A stretch of DNA of 64,000 nucleotides from Gambelia wislizenii (lineage: Eukaryota > Chordata > Lepidosauria > Squamata > Crotaphytidae): NCBI GenBank assembly GCA_030847615.1, contig JAUMIR010000015.1, forward strand, positions 6,155,501 through 6,219,500, in the 5' to 3' direction. Shown in pieces: positions 46,810 through 57,382 of this stretch; the stretch's first letter is position 1; each line of letters opens with the position of its first letter. Position numbers and translations under genes: made by a program. The notes below the pieces were generated by a model that did no database searches, had not been told where the DNA came from, and saw only the letters and a list, made by a program, of their open reading frames with translations.

Positions 46810-47010
46810 GTGCAATGCATACCAATGCACTGATGGGCATCATGTAGTGATGTTCATTAAACACCAATGCACATTGCACACCAATGTGCATGGGTCTCAA
46901 TATGCATCAGGCACTCCTGCCAGTGTCCTATTTCACAATTCAGTAAAGGGGTTTCTTAGCACCTCTGCTACGTAGTTAGGTATAGATAAAATTACATAAT
47001 GTAATAGGTC
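46810..47010. repeat. 'cccaatgtgcat' repeat composite
   Basis: Continues the 46.14-46.64-kb repeat after the SINE ('gcacaccaatgtgcatggg...ctacgtagttaggtatag'), so the SINE split a single older element. Confidence 0.5.
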
Positions 47011-47029
47011 ATATTGAATTCTGGTGGTG

Positions 47030-47330
47030 GTGATGATAATGATGATGCTTTTACCCAATCCTGGGATTCAAAATGGCTTACAGAAACTAAAACACATACA
47101 GATAAAAGCTCACATCATACAAAACATACAGAAGTTAAAAACAGAATTCAACGACCAATCAAACCAAAACAATTTAAACCTCTAACCAATCTATGCCTTT
47201 GGACAATTTTACATAACTTTTGAACATGATGGGCGAAGATGAAAGAGATCTACTGAGGAAGCCTGGTCTTGCATTCCTACCAGATTTGCCTCTGAAGGTG
47301 ATGGGACAGTTTTCTTTAACCCCTTCTCCT
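47030..47330 (-). repeat. Probable L2-type 3' end
   Basis: 'ttttacccaatcctgggattcaaaatggcttacagaaac' type start resembles the L2 tail at 14.47 and 33.6 kb on minus (quoted in part). The coding end is too decayed to read. Confidence 0.4.
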
Positions 47331-48299
47331 CATTTCAAAAAGCTCAAGGCCAAATAGAACAATCCAGAAGCCAGCACCCCTGGCTCTATGCTTTCTCCCC
47401 TGCTGTTGGATGGGCCCGGTGCAAATCTGGCACCCTGGATCCAAATGGCTTCTGACTTGCCAGGGACAAGTGCTGGGCTCACTCATACATATATATTGAT
47501 TCAGAAATATACTACTGTGGGACAATGATGCTTTGCTTTTACTTAGTGTGGATAATAGTTGATAGACTGATTTGTCCCCATCTCCATGAATGTGTCTGGG
47601 AGTCTTGAAATCAGGATTTCAGGCATGACAAACAAAACAATGTTCCTCCAAATTTCCAAATAATCTCTGGTTGCCCCACATTCCCCGTACCCTCAGTAGA
47701 GGTGAAATTATACCCTTAGCTCCATGAAATGATAAATACGTGCTGTGACCACAGTCTCATGGTCACGCACGAACCCTAATCTAGTATGAAATTACCACCC
47801 CAGAAGAGTTATTATTAGCTGAAGGGTGTAGGCAGTAATTTGCATTCTGCATCATTTATCTTAAAGGCAAGGTTTTCTCATCATTATCTTTTAAAAGGAT
47901 GAACTATTACTAATAAATCTTCATACTCTTATATGTTCCAGAACTCTCAAGGATTCCTTTGTCCATTTTGATTCCTGACTTTTTGGTTTCTTTGCCTTCA
48001 CTCAGGTGGACATAGACTGGATTAGACCTTTGGGCCATGGAGTCCACTGTTGTCTTTTCTGACTGGCAGATAATCCATCAGAACTCAGAACTTTTGCTAT
48101 TCCAACCATGCAAGACAGGATTTTCATTTGTTTCATTTTTTAAAAAAATAAGCCCCTCTTCAAATTAACAAACATTTCTATAAGCAAGGTGGCAAGAGTC
48201 AGAAACAAAGAGTTGAATGTGGAGAAAGCAAAAATGATAAAAACAACCTCTTCCAATACAGATTCATTATGCCGAAGGTAAGGATGGGCAAAGTGTAGT
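47331..48299. other. Nothing recognised
   Basis: No gene or nameable repeat. Confidence 0.4.
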
Positions 48300-48615
48300 G
48301 TGCAGAAGCCTCCAGGAATTGGTGGAAGCCTCCAAGAAATCAGAAAGCCTTCAAAAGGGGTGGAAACCTCCAGAGGGAGTGGTAGCTTCCAGGAATGTGG
48401 CAGCTTTGAGGAATGGTGGAAGTCTCTCGAAGGGGTGGAAGTCTCCAGGAGTGGATGAAAACCTCCAAGAGAGGTGGAAGCCTCCAGGAATGATGGAAAC
48501 TGTGAGGAATGGTGGAAGCCTCCAGGAACATTGGAAGCCTCATGGATAGAAGACTCCATGAGTAGTGGAAGCCATCAAGAGTGGTGGAGATTCCAGGAAT
48601 GTCGGAAGCTCCGGG
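48300..48615. repeat. Degenerate minisatellite, unit about 20 bp
   Basis: About 15 imperfect copies of a unit near GGAATGGTGGAAGCCTCCAG. It reads open on both strands by chance. Confidence 0.85.
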
Positions 48616-48849
48616 AGTAATCTTAAAGAGGTTTCACCCTCTTAAGAAAAAACGAAATGATCAAAACTGGTCACTCCCAGTTTTTCAATATTTTGGCTAT
48701 TTTGTGCCAAGTGTTGCCTGCTAAAATTGGCTTCCAGACTGTAAAGTTGCCCACCCCATTTTAAGAGGACTGCAGCATAAATTCTTTCCCAGTAATTTTA
48801 AATTTAAAATATCTTTTTTGCTTTGGAGACCTTTTCTTAAAGAACAGTG

Positions 48850-49870
48850 TCAACTAGGGATGTAATTATTCACTAAATTTCTTCTGGAATGAAGCAAAAA
48901 GTAATTTTAGCAATTTTCTTCCCACTGCAAGAAAGTCTTTGAAAACCACACAATTTTCAATGACTATTCACAATTCAGGACTTATTCTGTGCAAAATTCG
49001 CATGTTTTGCACCAAAAAATGCAGGAAACTGTCAGAAATTGGTTACTGAACCCTGAGTTTTGAAATGGCCAAAGAACTGCAGAAATCATGCTGAGTCATA
49101 ATGACTGACTCCATGAACTGCCAGTCATGCTAATCATGCTACAGCTGCTTGAGAAGGGTTGCATCAGAAGAGGGTTACTACAGTACAAAGCCATGAAGGT
49201 AGAAATCTGATGAAATGCAACCATGTGCTTGGCTAAGCCAATGCTGTACTGTGTGTATAAAAACAAGACAGAACAGAGATCATTCTCTTCCTATGATCCT
49301 GAGATGCCTGGAGTAGGACTTTGCTTGTATATACTGAAACTACTGAAGATTAAAAGCACCTCCTGTTTTCTGGATGCCAAACACTCTGTGTGTGAGTATT
49401 CTTGGGAATGGGTTGCTACCAAGTCTGCTGAGACAGTTTTTGGCTTCACCTGGGGATAGATTGTCCCATCATCCCCTGACAGAAACAGCATTTTCTGTGC
49501 AGCAAATAATAGTCCTGCATAGAAGTATTATTTTCCATGCAGAAAAAGCTGTTGTCTCTACAAATGACCCATGTGCAATTTTTTATGCACCATTAAGTCC
49601 CCAAGTACTGCATTTACTGCATAGGAAACTTTTTTTTTCTGTGCAGGAAAAAAAATATTTCTGCATAGAAATATAATTTCCTTTTCAGGAAATGCTGTTT
49701 CCCTTGCAGAAAATGCTATTTTCTGGGTTTAAAAAAACTATGTGCAAATTTTGCACAGAATAAGGCCTGAACTGTGAAGAATTTTGTCAGTCCAGGACTC
49801 TCATCAGAGTTTCTTGACACTCAAAAACCCATGTTTGTTAACCATTTATTGAATATGTTCGAGTATTCTT
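48850..49870 (+). repeat. Palindrome-rich repeat, split by a solo LTR
   Basis: 48850-49024 matches 18755-18910, and 49487-49870 matches the continuing part at 18910-19160, in the same order and orientation. The interruption is the LTR at 49030-49481. Core motif is a run of near-palindromic TTTCTGTGCAGAAAATG-like units. Confidence 0.6.
49030..49481 (+). mobile_element. Solo LTR with perfect 5-bp target duplication
   Basis: TGTCAGAAATTGG to CCCCTGACA, flanked by GAAAC at 49025-49029 and 49482-49486. It has a TATAAAAAC box near 49256 and a possible ATTAAA at about 49350. It interrupts the palindrome-rich repeat. Confidence 0.9.
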
Positions 49871-50342
49871 TCTATCTGTAATGTCAACCAGAGCACAGTT
49901 TTGTCAGTTGCCTTATCATAGTTAACATCTGTCATATTAACATCTGTCATATTAACAGCTATCATATTTAACATCTGTCTATGTCAAAGGTAGATTTGCT
50001 ACTGTTCTCAAAGTATGGAGAGTGACAATGGCCACATGAGCACAAAACCTTGTTTTATTTGTTGTGTGTCTGGGTTTGATACAGGTTTTCCTTCCCTTTG
50101 GTGAAAAATATGTATCAAAGACCCCAAGTGGAGTAAAGACATAACCAACATGGTTTTTAAGGAAAATGAGAGCGATCAGAGAATGTTCAAATAGGGATGT
50201 AACAAATATTTGGGAAAAAAATGTCTAAATTGCGGCTTCTTGGGGCTGCAAGAAATCTTGGCCAGGAAAGCTGTGCTGCCTGGCAAGTCCCCGCAAGAGC
50301 AAACAAGTTTTTTTAAAAATATAAATAAAACGTTAAAAGCGT
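49871..50342. other. Nothing recognised
   Basis: Includes short tandem 'catattaacatctgt' copies at 49925-49980; no gene. Confidence 0.4.
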
Positions 50343-50628
50343 TAAAAGGAGCTCTGGTGGTGCAGTGGTTAAATGCCAGTCCTGCAAGTCACCACATTGC
50401 AAGTTCGATTCCAGCGGGCTCCAAGGTTAACTCAGCCTTCCATCCTTTCGTAGGTCAGTAAAATGAGTACCCAGCTTGTGGGGGCAATTAGCCAACACAC
50501 ATTGGAAACTGCTTAATGCAGTGTAGATGTGTAAATTGCTATTGCTTAAAACAATTTGTAAGCCGCTCTGGTAGCCTTGTGGCTGAAGAGCGGGGTATAA
50601 ATAAATAAATAAATAAATAAAATTAAAA
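50343..50628 (+). repeat. Sauria-type tRNA-derived SINE, full length
   Basis: tRNA-like head with A box (TGGTGCAGTGGTTAAATGCC) and B box (AGTTCGATTCC), the SINE body (CCTTTCGTAGGTCAGTAAAA, then TGAGTACCCAGC), and the tail GAGCGGGGTATAAATAAATA with (AAAT)n. Transcribed in principle by RNA polymerase III and mobilised by a LINE. Confidence 0.88.
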
Positions 50629-50742
50629 AAATTAAAACCATGACTGGAATCCTATTGGGTAGTTACGAATGTGTAATCAGGATTCATTACTGCTTCGTAG
50701 TCATGATCCCTATGTATTCCCTCATTTAAGGGATAGGTGGCT

Positions 50743-51168
50743 GGCTTTTCTTCGCAAACAAAGATTCAGGAAGGACTCATCCCACACTTTCTGCAAGTGC
50801 ACTGATGACTAAAAAGGCCAATCTGAGATAAACAAATCCGGTTGCAGAAAGCACAGCAGAAGGTCTCCTTGGGTGATGATTCCAGGTAGTGATTCTTTCT
50901 GCGTTGTCGTTTCTCTTCAGGACTTGTTCGGCGTGAGTTCTCAAATAAGGCTGCAGCATTGTGGATAGTGCATCTCCAAGCCTCCTGATGTGAGGCCAGG
51001 GTGGACCATTGTTGGTGATCAATTTGGCCGAGCCTGAGATGTTGTTTCAGGGAGTCCTTGTATCGCTTTTTTTGGGCACCCCTCTTACACTGACCCGTGG
51101 CGAGTTCGCCGTAGAGTCCTATTTTGGGGAGGCGATGGTTCTCCATCCTAGAAACGTGCCCTGCCAAA
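50743..51168 (-). repeat. RTE-like LINE 3' end, copy A
   Basis: Minus strand encodes AGHVSRMENHRLPKIGLYGE, then KKRYKDSLKQHLRL and a C-terminal zinc-finger motif CCAFCNRICLSQIGLFSHQC. Homologous to copies B (58.55 kb) and C (59.89 kb). 5'-truncated; the reading frame continues upstream into unrelated sequence. Confidence 0.8.
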
Positions 51169-51169
51169 G

Positions 51170-51759
51170 TCCCCCATCCCCACTCATTGGCCAACAGCTG
51201 GTGCAATTGATCGGCGTCTGTTCCTCTGTTGCTCAGGAAGTCACTGACTGACCTTCTCACCACCGCTTGTGCAAATGATCTCTGCTGCGAGGGGGGATTT
51301 TGACAGGGACTTTGTTTGTGCCTGGCATAATGGAGATCACTCATGTGAGGCGGGGATGTTAGTCTTGCACTGGGAATTCTTTAGGATGCCCATCAATGGG
51401 CTCCCTCCTGCCCGGCCGCCACTCCCTGACCTTCCCAAAGTGGTGAGGGGGCTCCAGAGCCCCACAGCCACTGTGGGAAGTGCAGAGGGGGTGGCGGCTG
51501 GGCAGGAGGCTTTTCAGCCACCTCCCGCGCTTCCCAAAGTGGCAATGGGGCTTGAAAAGGTGAGTGGGAAGGGTGAGTGGGGGGGTTGTGGGCGGGTGGT
51601 GGAGGACTATTTTTATTTGTGGTTTTTTCACATTCACAGAGGTTATGCGCCCCTAATCCCCCACGAATATGGAGGGAAGACTCTATTTGCCACTGCCTCC
51701 GCTGCTGCCCTATGTAATTTTTAATAGTAATTGCAAGCCTTGAGAGACTGCAAGAGACT
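51170..51759. other. GC-rich region left of the DIRS element
   Basis: 51400-51600 is GC-rich with two near-repeats of CTTCCCAAAGTGG. 51625-51680 resembles a MITE end (CACGAATATGGAGGGAAGA). The left terminus of the DIRS element may lie here, but I could not define it. Confidence 0.35.
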
Positions 51760-51767
51760 GTGAATGT

Positions 51768-52870
51768 GTGGCAGGCAGCACGCCGGATCAAGCGGCTCCT
51801 CCGGTGGTTGAGGTTACCGAGGCTGGGGTGCCCAGTACTTCTTCCAGTGTAGGTGGTCTAGCAGCGGTGACTGGTGCAGACTTTCCAGGTCAAAAGGGAG
51901 GAGCGGTTCCAGAGACTCCAGGCGGTCAGTCTCGCACGGGTCTTCTTCCCGGCGGCGCAGCAGGTCAGACGGGAGGCGGAGTCCACACAAGAAGTGACGT
52001 CGGTCCCGTTCAGGATCCTTGTCAGGTGAGTCCTCCGACGGGGACAAATACAGGTATTGGGAAAAAGGGGCCTTCAAGCCGGGTTTGCCGGCATGGGCCC
52101 TCAAACTGCGCAGAGCCAGAGAAAAAGCCGGGGCTGACAGGAAGGTGGGGGGAAAGCACCCACAAGGGGAGGAGCTACGGGAGGCCAAGTCCAAGGAGGA
52201 TCCCCCAGGGGGGCACTTGGATCATAAGGTGCATTCCAAGATTTTACAAGGCTATTATGTTGATGTCTTTACTCTGGCCCTGCCTCCTGGGGCTGAGGCC
52301 AGGGTGCACAAAAGCAATAAGAAAGAAAGTGACAAGACTAGTGTGGAGCCTTTGGAACGCACCTTTGCCAACTGGCTCAATGGGTACACAGTCTTCATGG
52401 GGGTGGTGGCTTTGATCTTCCCCGAGCGGGCATGGCACCTGATCAATCACCTCCGCCAGGTGCTGTTGGTGAGGTCCCGGGGGGGGGACGCCAAAGCAAT
52501 AATGTACGACATTGAATGCAGGAAGAAAGCATTCTGTTGTCCCATGCACAGATGGGAGACCATCGACTACCCCAATTGGCTGCAGGCCACGGGGCCTGGC
52601 AGGCGGGAGAAGGGCGAACTCCAAAAGGCGGCATGCAATAAAGAGGGGAAGAAGCCGGTGTGCTGGGAATTCAATGGCAGCAAGTGCTCTAGATACAAGT
52701 GCAGATTTGAGCACGCCTGCGACAGCTGCGGGGGGGGGGGTTACCCAAAGGTGAACTGTTCCCGTCAGGGTGGCAGCAACCAGTCCTTTCGGAGCAGCTG
52801 CCTCACCGCTTCCGGCAGCAGGAAAGAGAGCGGACCCAGTGGGACCACCAGCAGCACCACCTCAAAATGA
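51768..52870 (+). pseudogene. DIRS gag-like protein with zinc finger
   Basis: Two overlapping frames suggest one gag broken by a frameshift near 52025: an N-terminal Gly/Pro/Ser-rich part and a C-terminal part with FANWLNGYTVFMGVVALIFP and a Cys/His cluster, CWEFNGSKCSRYKCRFEHAC, then CDSCGGGG, typical of DIRS gag. It overlaps the reverse-transcriptase frame at 52770-52870. Confidence 0.75.
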
Positions 52871-54522
52871 GCTGGGGGTTGTGGTCGGGAGGCTCATGGC
52901 ATTCACTCCGGTGAAAGTGCATGCCATGCGTCCTCTCTTGGTGGCCTACCCCAAGAAAGAGGCGGCCACTTATTTGGTGGAGGGATTTGAATCGGGGTTT
53001 CGCATACCTTTTCAGGGCCCGAGGGAAGCCACCACCTCAGGCAACCTGAAGTCGGCGACACAGTTGCCTGAGGTGCTGGCTCATAAGATCAAAAAAGAGA
53101 TTGAGGCTGGGTGCATAGCGGGGCCTTTCGACCAGTGTCCCATGCCCAACCTAAGGGTATCCCCGCTGGGGGTGGTGCCCAAGAATGCCCCGGGCGAGTA
53201 TCGGCTCATTCACCACCTCTCCTACCCAAAAGGGGCTTCTGTCAATGACGCAATCCCACCGGAGCTTTGCACAGTGAGGTATGCCTCATTGGACTACGTG
53301 GTTCGCCTACTGCAAAATTGTGGGCAGGGTGCGCTGATGGTGAAATGTGACATCCAGGCGGCCTTCCGGCTCCTGCCGGTGCACCCTGACGATCACTGCC
53401 TATTGGGCTTCAGGTTCCAGGACAAATGGTACTATGACATGGCATTGCCCATGGGCTGTTCCATCAGCTGCTCTGCCTTTGAAACGTTCAGCACATTCTT
53501 GAAATGGGCCTTACAGCGGTGCACAGGTTCCCCCTTTGTCACACACTATTTGAACGACTTCCTGATGATGGGCCCAGCTGGGGGGAGGGGAAGAGTGTGG
53601 GTTTCTGCTTTCCTCTTTCCAGGCTTTGGCCGGAGAGTACTGGGGGTACCGTTGGCACCTGACAAGACGGTTGGTCCTGAGACGTCCCTGGTGTACCTGG
53701 GCATACAGCTTGATTCGGATAAGGGGATATCCAGACTGCCAGATGATAAGATTCACAGCCTGAGGGCTTTGATGGCTGCTCTGCTGAAGAAAGAGAAAGC
53801 CACACTCAGAGAAGTGCAGTCACTATTGGGGCATCTGAACTTTGCCTGCAAGGTGGTGTCCCCGGGGAGAGCATTCTGCATGCGCATTGCGAGACTCACC
53901 GGGGGGGGCGCGGGCGCAGCACCACCGCATCCGTATTACAAAGGGGGTGAAAGAGGACATCAGGTTGTGGCTATCTTTCCTTGAGAATTACAACGGGGTA
54001 ATCACATGGCAGGGCCGCCTTGAGCTGGGCAGCAGTCTGCAGGTTCACTCCGATGCAGCAGGCAGTGTGGGTTTTGGGGTATATTACGATGGGCACTGGT
54101 GTGCTCAGCCTGGCCAGATGACTGGGTGGAAAGGGGCGTCACCAGAGACCTCACTTTTCTGGAGTTTTTTTCCCATAGTGGTGGCCATCACATTGTGGGG
54201 CGGCCAATTCAGAGACAAGAAAGTTTGCTTCTGGTGTGACAATCAGGCAGTGGTGTGGATAATCAACAGGCAGTCCTCCAGGTCTGAAAGGGTCATGAGA
54301 CTGGTGCGCAGGTTTGTGCTTGCCTGCCTGAGGGCCAACATCAGCTTTCACGCCCGGCACATACCCGGGGTGGATAATGAGATTGCAGATGCCTTGTCTC
54401 GGTTTCAGAAAGACTGGTTCCGCATGCTAGCGCCAGACGCGGACGAAATGGAGACCCAGTTCCCGGCAGACCTCTGGAGCCTTGGGAGCGAACCGTGCTC
54501 CAGGGCGCAGCAGATTCCTTAG
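52770..54522 (+). pseudogene. DIRS reverse transcriptase and RNase H
   Basis: RT: VLAHKIKKEIEAGCIAGPFD, SPLGVVPKNAPGEYRLIHHL, VKCDIQAAFRLLPVHPDD, MALPMGCSISC, then the catalytic box as HYLNDFLM, in which the first Asp of Y-L-D-D is replaced by Asn. A frameshift at about 53900-53920 in a GC-rich run separates RNase H: HSDAAGSVGFG, FPIVVAITLWGG, CDNQAVVWIINRQSSRSERV, GVDNEIADALSRFQ, stop at 54520-54522. With the Asp lost and the frameshift, the protein is inactive as it stands. Confidence 0.85.
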
Positions 54523-55420
54523 CCCCTTCCACACAGGCCAGCTACCAGAGGGTGGCGGAGCAGTTCATGCATTTCAGGCAACAGCACGGCTACGGGTCTG
54601 CCAGTCTGGCTATGGAGAGGGAAGTCCTGCACTATCTGGCTTCCTTGAAAGACAGAGGGATGGTGGCAAGGACAATAGCCGGCCAGGCGGCGGGCATTTC
54701 CTTTGTCAGCAAGGCAGCAGGGTACAGGGACCCTTGCGACTCCTTCGTGGTAAGGAAAGTGTTGGAGGGCTGGAGGAGGATGGCACCGCGAGCGCATGAT
54801 TCTCGGCACCCCCATCCTACGCGATGCTAGCACAGCTGGTGGATCATATGCCATCCATATGCCACTCCAGCTACGAGGCGCTGCTCTTCGGCACGGCATA
54901 CACAATTGCCTTTTTCGGGGCCCTGAGGGTGGGGGAGGTGGTGTGCTCCTCCAAGACGGACTCTTCAGGCATGACATTGCAGATCGGTGATGTATCGTTG
55001 GGGGCTCACGACTTGTCCCTATGCATCTGGCGCTCAAAGGCAGATCAGTGTGGCCATGGGGCCACCCTGCATCTACGGAGGGTCGAGAGTTCTTCCCTGT
55101 GTCCCGTGGCGAGCATGAAGAAGTTTTTGGAAGCACGGGGACTTGGGCACGGCCCCCTGTTCAGGCACCGGGACGGCATACCTCTCACCAGATTCCAGTT
55201 TGCGAGCGTGTTAAAAATGGCCCTCAGAGGATTGGGCCTGCCGGCTGAGGACTTCACCAGCCATTCCTTCCAGATTGGGGTGGCGACCATGGCAGCGGAA
55301 GCTGGCATGTCCATGGAGTCCATCATGCGCGTGGGGCGTTGGTGTTCCAGGGCCTATGCTACTTACATCAGACCAGGAAGGGCAATGCCTGCCAGACCAG
55401 TGGCCCACAGGGACCCGTAG
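54495..55420 (+). pseudogene. DIRS tyrosine recombinase
   Basis: N-terminal SAM-like core-binding part (STQASYQRVAEQFMHFRQQH, then LHYLASLKDRGMVARTIAG). A frameshift near 54800-54825 precedes the catalytic part: FFGALRVGEV (first Arg), LWRS-type strand, LTRFQFASVLKMALRGLGL, then HSFQIGVATMAAEAGMS, where the usual His-x-x-Arg has become His-x-x-Gln, GRWCSRAYATYIRPGR with the nucleophile Tyr. The gene overlaps the end of RNase H by 28 nt. It ends with TAG at 55418-55420. Confidence 0.85.
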
Positions 55421-55955
55421 GCCTGCCTGTTGATGGGGTAATGGTTGGCGGAAGGCGGTTCCATGGGAACGCCTTTGTGGCGGATGTACTGGGTCGTGAG
55501 AAGTTGTAAGAATTCAGGGGTCTCCGTCAAGTTCAAGTGCAAGTTCAAGGACAAATCCAAGTTCAAGTTCAAGGGAGACCCCTGTTAGCTGTTAACATAT
55601 GCTTGTTTGCAGGGAAGGAGAGAGAGTCGAGTAGGCGGCTCGGCCAGTGTCTCTCTCCTTCAAGCAAGGGATCCGGGATGGACCGGCCCCTGAGCCACCC
55701 ACATGTGTGGGCAGCATTGTGTTCACAACCCATACATTGCCGCCAACCATTTAGCTTGCAAGTTGCGGTCAATTATTGCCAACACATATTATCTTATCTA
55801 CCTCAACATGTAACTATATATTTACTAACCTGTACCTAACCATGTTTTCTGAAGTTTTATATTTGTAATCAATACAAAGTTAATCGAATTTGAGTGTCTG
55901 TGTTTATTCAGGAGGGCAGTGGGGCTGTCCGGTCTGGGTCCGCAAATGACAGAAA

Positions 55956-56369
55956 GAAACTGTTCAAGAACACGGCCTCACAGCCCGGAAAAAAGCCCCA
56001 AGAAAAATCTACAAACTGCTGTGGCCTCTCCTAGCTTTTCTGTTCATCTTCCTTAGTAACCCTTGCCCTATTGACAACACTTTGATGTTGCTTGGCTGCA
56101 CATGTCCTAGTGTTCATCTGTGAAATGCATTGAATCGATGGAACATGGCTTGCCAAGTTAAGAGGGAGCCAATTGGTCTAGTCGTGTATGGACCAACATT
56201 TGGTTTGAGGCCATGGTTACATTGGTTCGCTGGGACCTGGAAACTGGGATGATGACTAATAAAAAGGAACCCTAGAGAATGCTAACATCTGCGCTGGCAT
56301 TGTGGTATTAAACAAACTCAAGTCTTCAGTTTACTGATGCCTCCAGTTTTGTGTTGCAAATATTTTTAT
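55956..56369. repeat. MITE arm and shared block
   Basis: 55970-56005 carries the GAACACGGCCTCACAGCCCG arm seen in the 20.2-kb MITE, and 55993-56129 matches 38088-38210. The rest to 56369 is unrecognised. Confidence 0.4.
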
Positions 56370-57382
56370 TAGTGATATACAAACGAAAAAAGAATTATTT
56401 TAAGAAACAACATAAAATAACAGAGCTACTACACTATTATATAAAAAATGAGAAAAACATAGCATAACACAATAACAATAACATAACATAATATAGCATA
56501 AGAAAGTATAGCATAATCTAACAGAAACTACTAAAAAGACAGATAAGAAAAAGAAAATACTACATAATAGACCCTAACCCCCACCAGTGTAAAAAGGAAA
56601 CAAAAAGACAAGGAAAAAAACCCTTCCCATCTGTCTGTACTGCTGTTTCATAATACATTCTTCAGACTCTTCACAAAGAATATATCCTCTTCATCAATTT
56701 AACCCTCTTTTCCTATTAAAAGGAAAACAGCTCTTATGATATTATACATTGAATCCTGATACAGCTAGGTCCCCTCTTAATAACGTAACATAATCAATAA
56801 ATGGTTCCCATAAATTCAAATATTTTCCTAATCCCTACCTTTAATAAAACTTGTTAATTTTTCCAATGCTGCTAGGTACATCAGTTTATCTATCCATTCT
56901 ACAAGGCTTGGCATAGTATCCTTTTCCCAATATTTTGCATATACAATTCTTGCAGCTCTGACCATATAACAATTAAAGTTTTATTTTCCCTTTCCACTTT
57001 ATCTTCCAAATCAATCATGAACCCCTATTCTTTTTTGCCCACGCATATACATTTTGACAATTCCTTTTGCCATTCTACAAAGGGTGCATTAGAAGTAATA
57101 ATTGGCATTGTTTGAAACAGATGAATTTAGGAAGTATTTCAGTTTTCAAGTATTTCAAAAGTATTTGAGTATTTTATTGTAGAAATTCTACCTAGTATTG
57201 ATGGATTAATTTTTTGGCATCTAATTAACTCTTTATTTTAGCTCACATCTTAATATCATTCTTCTCAAACAGTTTTTGGGTATTGGTTGTTATATTTGTT
57301 TCTAAACGTTTCACTTCCTTAACTATTTCAGATCCTGAGATTTTTGTTAAATCCTCCTTATCCACTTCCTTCATTTTTTAAA

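Larger units (their letters stand above)
51730..55955 (+). mobile_element. DIRS-type tyrosine-recombinase retrotransposon
   Basis: Gene order gag, reverse transcriptase, RNase H, tyrosine recombinase on plus, followed by about 500 bp of 3' sequence with several inverted repeats (55440-55451/55740-55751; 55516-55525/55574-55583; the pair around 55600 and 55660). These elements integrate with a recombinase instead of an integrase and leave no target duplication. The exact ends were not resolved; the right end is probably near 55950. Confidence 0.85.

Noticed and set aside
50343..50420. A tRNA gene
   Set aside because: A and B boxes are present but the cloverleaf is not kept and a SINE body follows.
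51359..51791. Overlapping frames on both strands left of the DIRS element
   Set aside because: GC-rich low-complexity sequence; no protein-like features.
52244..52714. Antisense frames of 156 and 63 residues in the DIRS gag
   Set aside because: Shadows of the gag frame in GC-rich DNA.
54519..55136. A 205-residue minus-strand frame in the DIRS recombinase
   Set aside because: Shadow of the recombinase gene; Pro/Arg/Ser-rich with no domain.
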